This document shows positions 57,357-64,000 of a stretch of DNA of 64,000 nt, piece after piece. The notes below the pieces were generated by a model. That model had not been told where the DNA came from and did no database searches. It saw only the letters and a program-made list of their open reading frames with translations. The stretch is from Cinnamomum chago (Eukaryota > Streptophyta > Magnoliopsida > Laurales > Lauraceae), in contig CP142454.1 in NCBI GenBank assembly GCA_038049695.1, positions 17,120,501-17,184,500 on the forward strand. Reading direction: 5' to 3'. Both the position numbers and the translations under genes were made by a program. Each line of letters opens with the position of its first letter. The stretch's first letter is position 1.

Positions 57357-59707
57357 GATTTTGTAACGCCCCAATTCCGGATACCGATAAAGTCGTTCGA
57401 ATATCTGAAGTTGGCGCTACTTCCCGGAAAATCCGAGAACTTCCAAGATCGTAGGCCCGCAGTGAGGTCCAATTTAAAACTTTTTGAACCATATGGTAAC
57501 AACAGTTAAATTGCGGAAGCATAACAAGTAAAGCGGAAGCAATTTGATATCGATATATATATCAAGTAAGAGCGAAACATTAGTCTAGTTTAAAAGTGTC
57601 AATTGTTAAACAAAAGTTGATTACATAATTGATAACCACCCGACTCACTTACAAAATTCTCTCAAAAACCTAAAGCAAAGTAAACTCTCAAAACCCTGGT
57701 AAAAGCTCTCCACCCTCCGGCTCGACATAGAGGTCGGCCGGGCCCCACGCGAACTCTCCAACTACGGGCGCTTCTACGAGCGCAAGCGCTTCCTCTGCGA
57801 TCTCTGGGTCAAGGCCTAAGCACCAAAGATGGGTCAGATCTAAAAGATATGGCAAGTCACAGTATACAGATAACATAGGACATATATATCAAAAGAGTAG
57901 AGACAGGTATATAATTTAAAGAATAACAAGGTAAATGAACTACGCAGTTGAGCAAGATAAGCATAAAGAATCATGATAAATAAACAACATCTAATCTACT
58001 ACAAAATGGCACATTCACACGAGCTGGAATACCTCGGGATATTATGCCGCGGCCCTCCCATATTGAACACAGTTGCGGCGGGGAATCTCACGAGTGCTGA
58101 GAATTACTAATCCCGCAAAATCACTCATCAATCTCATCACACTCATCACTCAAAGACCGGACCCGGTATCACACCGTCCGTCTTAACAACATAGCTCATC
58201 ATGATAGCTCCTCAACACTCATAATAGCTCCTACCGGGGATGATCAGTCCACAGACTGAGCTTAAATCAACCGAGTGAATGTCTATGCCGACTCAAGAAT
58301 AACTCTAAGGGTTTGTGTCTTTATAGGCTTTGCCTTGCGTGAACAAGGTCCTAATCAAGTCTGTAAGAGGTTCAACTATCAATCAGTCCGTGGATTACAA
58401 TCCACGTCCAAGTCCACTCGTTTGATCCATACTAAGGCCCATCAACGCATGGCCTGGTCTAAATCAGTCCAAACGAGGCAACATACCCATTTCTACTGAT
58501 AAACATCTCATTCTCAATATAAACTACATCTCCAATCTAAGGGTACATATATCTATACTTAGGCCCAATAAGGGTCCGCCTAGCCACAGACACGGGTCAG
58601 TGTTCTCCAAATCATACTATTGGATCACCTCTAGATATCCTAGGTTCAGGTCATTCATTTCCATTAATTAACAGTTAACAGCTACACTAAAGATCTAAGA
58701 ATGACAGTAATAAACAAGGTGAAGTGTGAACTTCAATATGAGAATCAATAGGGAAATACAACAGTCCAATCCTAGGTAATGGACCACATTCAGGTTCAGG
58801 TCAATCTCCGGTAATTAGATCCCTAATTGGAGTCTCAGATGCCAAAGGATACTGTGTTTGGTGCTCCTGAGGTTACATGCATCATTGACAACGTTTAAGG
58901 CTCTAATCATCTTAGATTAAACGACCAAAACCCTAATCGGTGGTCCCCACGAGTCAAGGTTGAGCCACACCGTTGACTCGGGCTTAATACATTGATAAAT
59001 GTCCATTTGGATGGTCAATGAGCCCCACAAATGATCACAACTCCTAAATGTTGAAAACTGAAAAATCAGGGTTTCCCAATGTGCTTGGTCGACCTGGCAC
59101 AAGCTGGGTCGACCCTGCACACTGGGGGTTGACCCCCAGGTTGACCCAGTGTGCTCGGTCGACCTCCTGGCCTAGTGGGTCGACCGAGTGCACTGGAAAA
59201 AACTGGTTCAAGCCTCCTGGAAGACTTAATTTGTTTTCAAAGGTTCTCAATGTGCCCGGTCAACCTCTTGGCCTAGGTGGTTGACCGCATACACCAAAAA
59301 CCTTGGAAAGAGTGATGTCCCAGCTTCCACCCATTTTTCACTTCATTTCCTGTGTTTCAGGAGGAAATCAACTTTCAGTATGCATTCCCTGAGTTTCAGG
59401 AAAAAAACCAACTTTCAGTCATTTCCTGCAAAAATAGTGTACCTGGGTCGACCTGGCACACTGGAACTTAGCTCTGCAGGAAAAATTAACTGAGAGCAGG
59501 TTTTTCCCAAAATTCAGTGTACCCCGTCGACCTCAACGTCGAGCCGGAGGGTGGAGAGCTTTTACCAGGGTTTTGAGAGTTTACTTTGTTTTGGGTTTTT
59601 GAGAGAATTTTGTAAGTGAGTCGGGTGGTTATCAATTATGTAATCAACTTTTTTTTAACAATTGACACTTTTAAACTAGACTAATGTTCCACGGGCGTTA
59701 CAGATTT
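57357..59707 (+). mobile_element. LTR-type unit with inverted end, 2341 bp, with 5-bp target duplication
   Basis: The unit spans 57362-59702 (TGTAACGCCCC...GGGCGTTACA) between copies of GATTT (57357-57361 and 59703-59707). TGTAACGCCCC is a common start of plant Ty3/gypsy-like LTRs. A block of about 165 bp near the left end (57577-57742) returns inverted at the right end (59521-59688), so both ends read as LTR starts. No polymerase domains are inside. GTCGAC recurs six times in 59087-59530. Probably a solo or rearranged LTR; fossil. Confidence 0.75.
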
Positions 59708-61416
59708 CTTCCCATCAGGTGTTGTATCCTCATATTTCACTTCAAATGGAGTGGATTCCACACTCCCATTCTATCCACATCTTCCACATCAATGTCCAAT
59801 CACGCTTCCATTGTGTCCAATCGGATTGTGGGATCCATTTCTTTTTAACTTACGTTTTGATGAAATAGCATGTAGCATTACAGGGCGTGAAATCCATCTT
59901 GAGCGGCCCGGATCATCACTTGGTAGGTCCAATCATGGAGTTCCATAATTTTGTTACATATGCTCATGTAATAGCCCCCAATAGGGTCTTTTGCGTTTAG
60001 ACGCCCTCCATTCTCTCTATTTGTAGAATGGAAAACCAAATTCATTATTTCTGCAGCAAATTGGAAAAGTATCTTTCGTTGTCGTCCTTTTTTTTCTGAA
60101 AAAGAATTTTCAAACTAGTAACCCGTTTTTTCTGGAAAGAAATCTGCAAGATGATGGAGTACGAAAGTTGTTTTTCTTGATTTTGTATGGACTTATTGGT
60201 ATTGTATTGTATACCTTTTCTGCCTTCGACTAAGATTATCAGGTATTGTATTTTGGAGCAAAAATGGCTACTGTGCCATAAAGGGCAATGCCAACAACAA
60301 TAGTGCCGCGAAGAAGGTAGGGGTGGCAATGATACTAATATATATATATATATATTTAGGAATTTTTTTTACAAAAAAACATCCTTAAATATTCCTATGC
60401 TTCTAAAAGCATCTTCAAATACATGTATTGCTCAAAAGCAGACATTTAAAAAAAAAATCAAATTATCTTTCACTTTATTTCTTGCAAAATTAAGGCACGA
60501 CACTTGCGTTCACTTTATCTATCGTGAGTTCGAGACATATCACCGTAAGCTTGGGATTTTGTGTTTGCATATGTGTTCAACAACATTTGTAAGCTTTGAT
60601 ATGAATTGAACATTAACATGATTAAGTTGCGATGTCAAAAAACAACTTGTGATGTCGATAAGAGACTTTACCGTTCAATAGTTAAAATTATCAAAAACAC
60701 AATACATGGATGTGAATTTATATTGACTAATTATTCCCAAGCTAAAGGAATTATTTTTGTAGATGTACAAGTTCGGCCATTCTATTATGAGTTCCTTTCA
60801 TAATGAAGTAGTCACCACGAGCATTTTTTTACTATAATTTGTGGAGATCCCGTTAAAAATAAAATCTAACCTTTTACTTTTCCTAAAAAAAAGAAAAAAC
60901 GAAAGAATTTATATGCTCCGCTCCATTTTGTAATCGTAACTCTACCTTACTACAATAATGGAGAGGACTACCTTCAAAGTCGAAAATATTTTTCCTCAAC
61001 ATTTATTTCTTTAGAATATGAGTTTAAAATAAAAATTGATTACTTATGATGTCCTAAATAAACTAGTGACTTCTAAAATTGAAATAAATATAATATTTTT
61101 AAAACTTCAATGTATGAATGCAATCGAGTTTCAATATTGCGAGAAAAAAGCCGAAGGCAAAATATATATATAAATAAAAGTTGCTTTTAAACATGTATTT
61201 TAGGATGTTTTTGGAGTTAATAAGATATTTTGTGGTAAAACCAGCTTCACTTCAGGCCCTACACACCTGTTGCGTTAGCGTGTGGGGTGTTGATATCGCC
61301 TCATGTCTTGCCCCTTCCGGCCCTCCCGCGACTCTAAAACCCTCCCCACTGCGGAATAAACCTCACCCAACCCATACTCCTCAAAACCCTCCATCCACCA
61401 CACCGCAGAAGAGCAA
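59708..61416 (+). other. intergenic region and promoter of the TPR-like gene
   Basis: No gene supported. A (TA)n run lies near 60340-60355. The C-rich stretch 61310-61410 looks like the 5' UTR of the following gene. Confidence 0.5.
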
Positions 61417-63701
61417 ATGATGGGGATTCTCGCCCCAGTCGTTTCTTCTCCTTCTGTGTTTCCCAGCGCCATATGGTGCGTGCCCTCTTCTTCTTCCTCC
61501 TCATGTTATCATCATTAATAATAAGTAAAAGATTGAGTGATTTGGGTTACATCCAAACGCTACTTTTTCAATATCCAAATAACTAAAAGATGTGTTTTTT
61601 TTTTTCGGATTTATTCTACAAACGTCTGATGCTGCTGTTTAACCCTCTTGTCAGGAAGCCGCAGCAATGCCAAAAAGGGATAATGCCTTTCGCAGTGCCT
61701 CTCCGACATGGTAGTAGAAACCTCTACCCAGTTTTTCTCAGCATTTCTACAAAAGGGTCTGTGGAATTGCATAACACTTGCAATTCATCCTCCGGTGGCA
61801 TGGCTCCCGAGGACATGCAGAGGTGAGTATCCTCTTCCCTAACAATCGTTTGGGCCTGTTTGTTTGTGCTAGAATACTTAGTAGGAATTGAAATCGTCAA
61901 ATGACCTCGACCCCAATGGCTATTGAAGGGGTCAAGTGTGAATTACATGGCGTGAGAGGTGAAGGATATAAGTTAGCAATGTAGATGAGATATTGGCTTT
62001 TTAATAGGGTGATGGGTGGGTATTCATTTCCCATCTTCCCTTGAATTACTAGGGTGATGGCTAGGTACAAAGATGAAGGGTGTTATGTAGATGGTCTCAT
62101 ATAGTGAATTTTTAAGGTATGTATTCCTGGCATGTTGGAATGATTGATGCTAAGTGTATTTAGTCTTAGCAGGTCTAAGATGTTGCTTGATAATTCAAGT
62201 ACCTCTATGGATAATGCGAATGATTTTGAGACAGAGCTGCAAGAGTTCTTCAATCAAGTGAAATCCATGCTTGTATCGGGGAACAAAGAGGGCGCCATAG
62301 ATCTTCTCAGAGCAAATTATTCACTTGTAAAGGAGCAAATTGATGCAGGAACTAGAGGCATGGAGCAAGCTGCAACTCTTGACATCATAGCTTTGGGATA
62401 CATGGGTGTTGGTGATTTCAAGTTTGTTGAGAATCTGTTGGAGATGGTAAATTCAGTTTTCTCCCTACACATATTTAATTATGGCAATGATATCTCTTAC
62501 CATTTTCTCACCTTTTGAAATGATGATTGTTTCCATTGCCCATTGTGATTAACAGTTGCATGAGATGGTGGGATGTGTACAAAATGATGAACCTCTTTTA
62601 GATTCAATATTGATGCATATGGGAAGTATGTATACAACTTTGGGGAGGCTCGAGGATGCGATGCTTGTCTATAACCGCGGTCTTGAAATTCTAGAGGGTC
62701 TATTTGGTAAGTAGTACTGAACATATTTATTTAGAGCTGACACTTTTTTTTATTACTTCTTATAGTTGTGAACCGTAACTTCTCAAATAATATTTTAATT
62801 TTTACTCGTCTTAAATACATGATACATGCCAGTATGTGCCCATACCATTTCGATCAAAAGTCCTTCATTTTGCTTCTTTATTGGAGCACCCTAAGTTTCC
62901 TCTTATGTTCTCATTCCTACGACCTTTCCTGTAACTCCCCACATTATTGTTAGCATGCACATCTTTGCAATGTGTACTTTTGCTTTTCTTATCTTTATTG
63001 CTGAACCTTTGGCTTTATATCTGAAAGTGAGGTCAGGAAGTGGGCATCACTGAGAAAGGAGTTCCAAGATTTAAAGTGATTCTGTAGCTAATTGGTTGCT
63101 TACATGAGGTTTGGCAGTTGGAAGGTCATAAATAAAGTTACTGGGTACCACCTTTTGCCTTCCTGAAATTTAATGGGGATGTGGTTACTATAGGTAAGCA
63201 TGGTCTGGCATTAGTAGGCAGCCTTCTTTATGATGCTTAGGGGACACTTTGGTAGTGTTCTCGTCTCCAATAGGGGTAAGGGACTCAAATGAAGCAGACA
63301 TTTGTGCAAACAGAGAAGATTTGAGGGTGTTTACTGTTTCTTTCTTAGGATAGATCGCAATGGAGAAACAAAATTCATGTAACCGACCCTAACATAGTTG
63401 GGACAACAAGGCTTTGATGATGATGATGATGGGGACGACGACGACGACTGCTTCTTTCTTAGGGAAGCCTATTATGGACAGTGATTCTACCAAAGCTGTC
63501 TGTTGGATCATTAATACAGAGGTGACCTTTCGACTTATACTCCATGATGAGCAAAATTAATGTTTTAAGTGCATCTTCGTAGATTGAATTCTGTCACGCT
63601 CCTGGGAAAGTTATTGAGGTTGCAAATTTGTTTGGCAAAATAAGGATTTGAGAGATCGTCTATGTATTTAGGCTCTCAGTTGTTGCTTGTCTGGGCCGTG
63701 T

Positions 63702-63752
<51 letters not shown>

Positions 63753-64000
63753 TTAGATGGAGTTTGCTCTTATACCTTTCTGGTTTTTTGCTTGTATCAA
63801 TTGATCTCTTTTATGGAATGAAATTTTACTAGACACTGATTAAGAAGAAAAAGATATGCTGTGGTTCACCATTTACATCTGTCCACTGAACTCAATTTGT
63901 TTTTCAGTTTTTATGAGGCATGGCAATTATTAAAATGTGTATCTCTTCTCCCAGGGAAGCATAGTCCTTTTCTTATCACACCGCTCATGGGAATCGCTAG
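61417..64000 (+). CDS. TPR-like superfamily protein, 5' part (continues past the window)
   Basis: Coding exons 61417-61475, 61655-61822, 62173-62446, 62556-62706 and 63955 to the edge join in phase (2, 2, 0, 1). The N-terminus (MMGILAPVVSSPSVFPSAIW, then basic and Ser-rich) looks like a plastid or mitochondrial transit peptide. Helix pairs follow: ELQEFFNQVKSMLVSGNKEGA, then a TPR-like repeat SILMHMGSMYTTLGRLEDAMLVYNRGLEILE (exon 4). The family is annotated in plants only as TPR-like; I cannot name a function. Two ATGs in tandem (61417 and 61420) are both in frame. Most of the repeat domain lies outside the window. Confidence 0.82.
61853..62110 (+). mobile_element. MITE-like remnant in TPR gene intron 2
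   Basis: Starts GGGCCTGTTTGTTTGTGCTAG, matching the terminal repeat of the MITE at 31065-31255. An internal TAGGGTGATGG phrase occurs twice (about 62010 and 62050). The far end is not clear. Confidence 0.45.
63372..63450 (+). mobile_element. RTE-type LINE or SINE 3' tail
   Basis: ACCGACCCTAACATAGTTGG, then ACAAGGCTTT and a GATGATGATGATGATG run match the well-known 3' end of plant RTE-clade LINEs and their SINEs (hairpin plus simple repeat). Followed by a GACGAC run. The rest of the element is not recognisable. Confidence 0.5.
63455..63660 (+). mobile_element. LINE RNase H fragment in TPR gene intron 4
   Basis: Plus-strand pieces read DSDSTKAVCWI (about 63478-63512) and, in another frame, APGKVIEVANLFGKI (about 63599-63642), the pattern of the LINE-type RNase H domain. 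Decayed. Confidence 0.55.
63703..63752 (+). repeat. (CT)25 microsatellite
   Basis: About 25 uninterrupted CT units in TPR gene intron 4, likely length-variable. Confidence 0.92.

Overview
The window is plant nuclear DNA, from a flowering plant with a repeat-rich genome. It holds plant-specific gene families (a CONSTANS-like B-box/CCT factor, a DUF3741/VARLMGL-type protein), spliceosomal introns up to several kb, FAR1-type Mutator transposase, Ty1/copia and large LTR elements, SINEs and MITEs. The species cannot be named from sequence alone; a woody or early-diverging angiosperm with long introns would fit, but that is only an impression.

Host genes, left to right: (1) a CONSTANS-like gene of the COL9/COL10 type (+, 2799-8422, 4 coding exons, 409 aa); (2) an alpha/beta-hydrolase of the plant BAAT/serine-aminopeptidase-like type (+, 26653-40029, 14 coding exons, 489 aa), whose introns are stuffed with old elements; (3) a single-exon DUF3741-type gene (+, 42093-42887, 264 aa); (4) mitochondrial pyruvate dehydrogenase E1 alpha (-, 46926-56213, 8 coding exons, 398 aa); (5) the 5' part of a TPR-like gene (+, 61417 to past the window end). 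All exon chains stay in phase with canonical splice sites, apart from one GC-AG intron in the hydrolase gene.

The stretch 9935-24921 is one 15-kb Mutator-like element (MULE). It has long terminal inverted repeats (about 0.6-0.7 kb), a perfect 9-bp target-site duplication (AATTAATAA), a FAR1-type transposase gene reading inward from the left end (now with about four frame breaks) and, reading inward from the right end, a small intact two-exon gene for a GRF-type zinc-finger protein with a C-terminal membrane segment. Between the two convergent genes lie two head-to-head arrays of 188-bp repeats. Each end carries a perfect 30-bp palindrome. The layout recalls maize MuDR (mudrA/mudrB convergent from the TIRs), but the second gene is unrelated in sequence to what I know of mudrB. 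A young Ty1/copia element (17669-23082; LTRs differ at about 2 of 284 positions) sits in the intron of the zinc-finger gene. This MULE is the best candidate here for something undescribed.

Other mobile DNA: a TRIM (35522-35925), a tRNA-type SINE with 13-bp target duplications (36311-36608), a solo LTR (34141-35400), a hAT-like element (37246-37756), two large LTR-type units flanked by 5-bp duplications (43054-45644 and 57362-59702, the latter with an inverted end), LINE RNase H remnants carrying nested MITEs (50218-51474, 63455-63660), and several MITE families. The genes do not form one pathway; they are an ordinary plant gene neighbourhood expanded by insertions.
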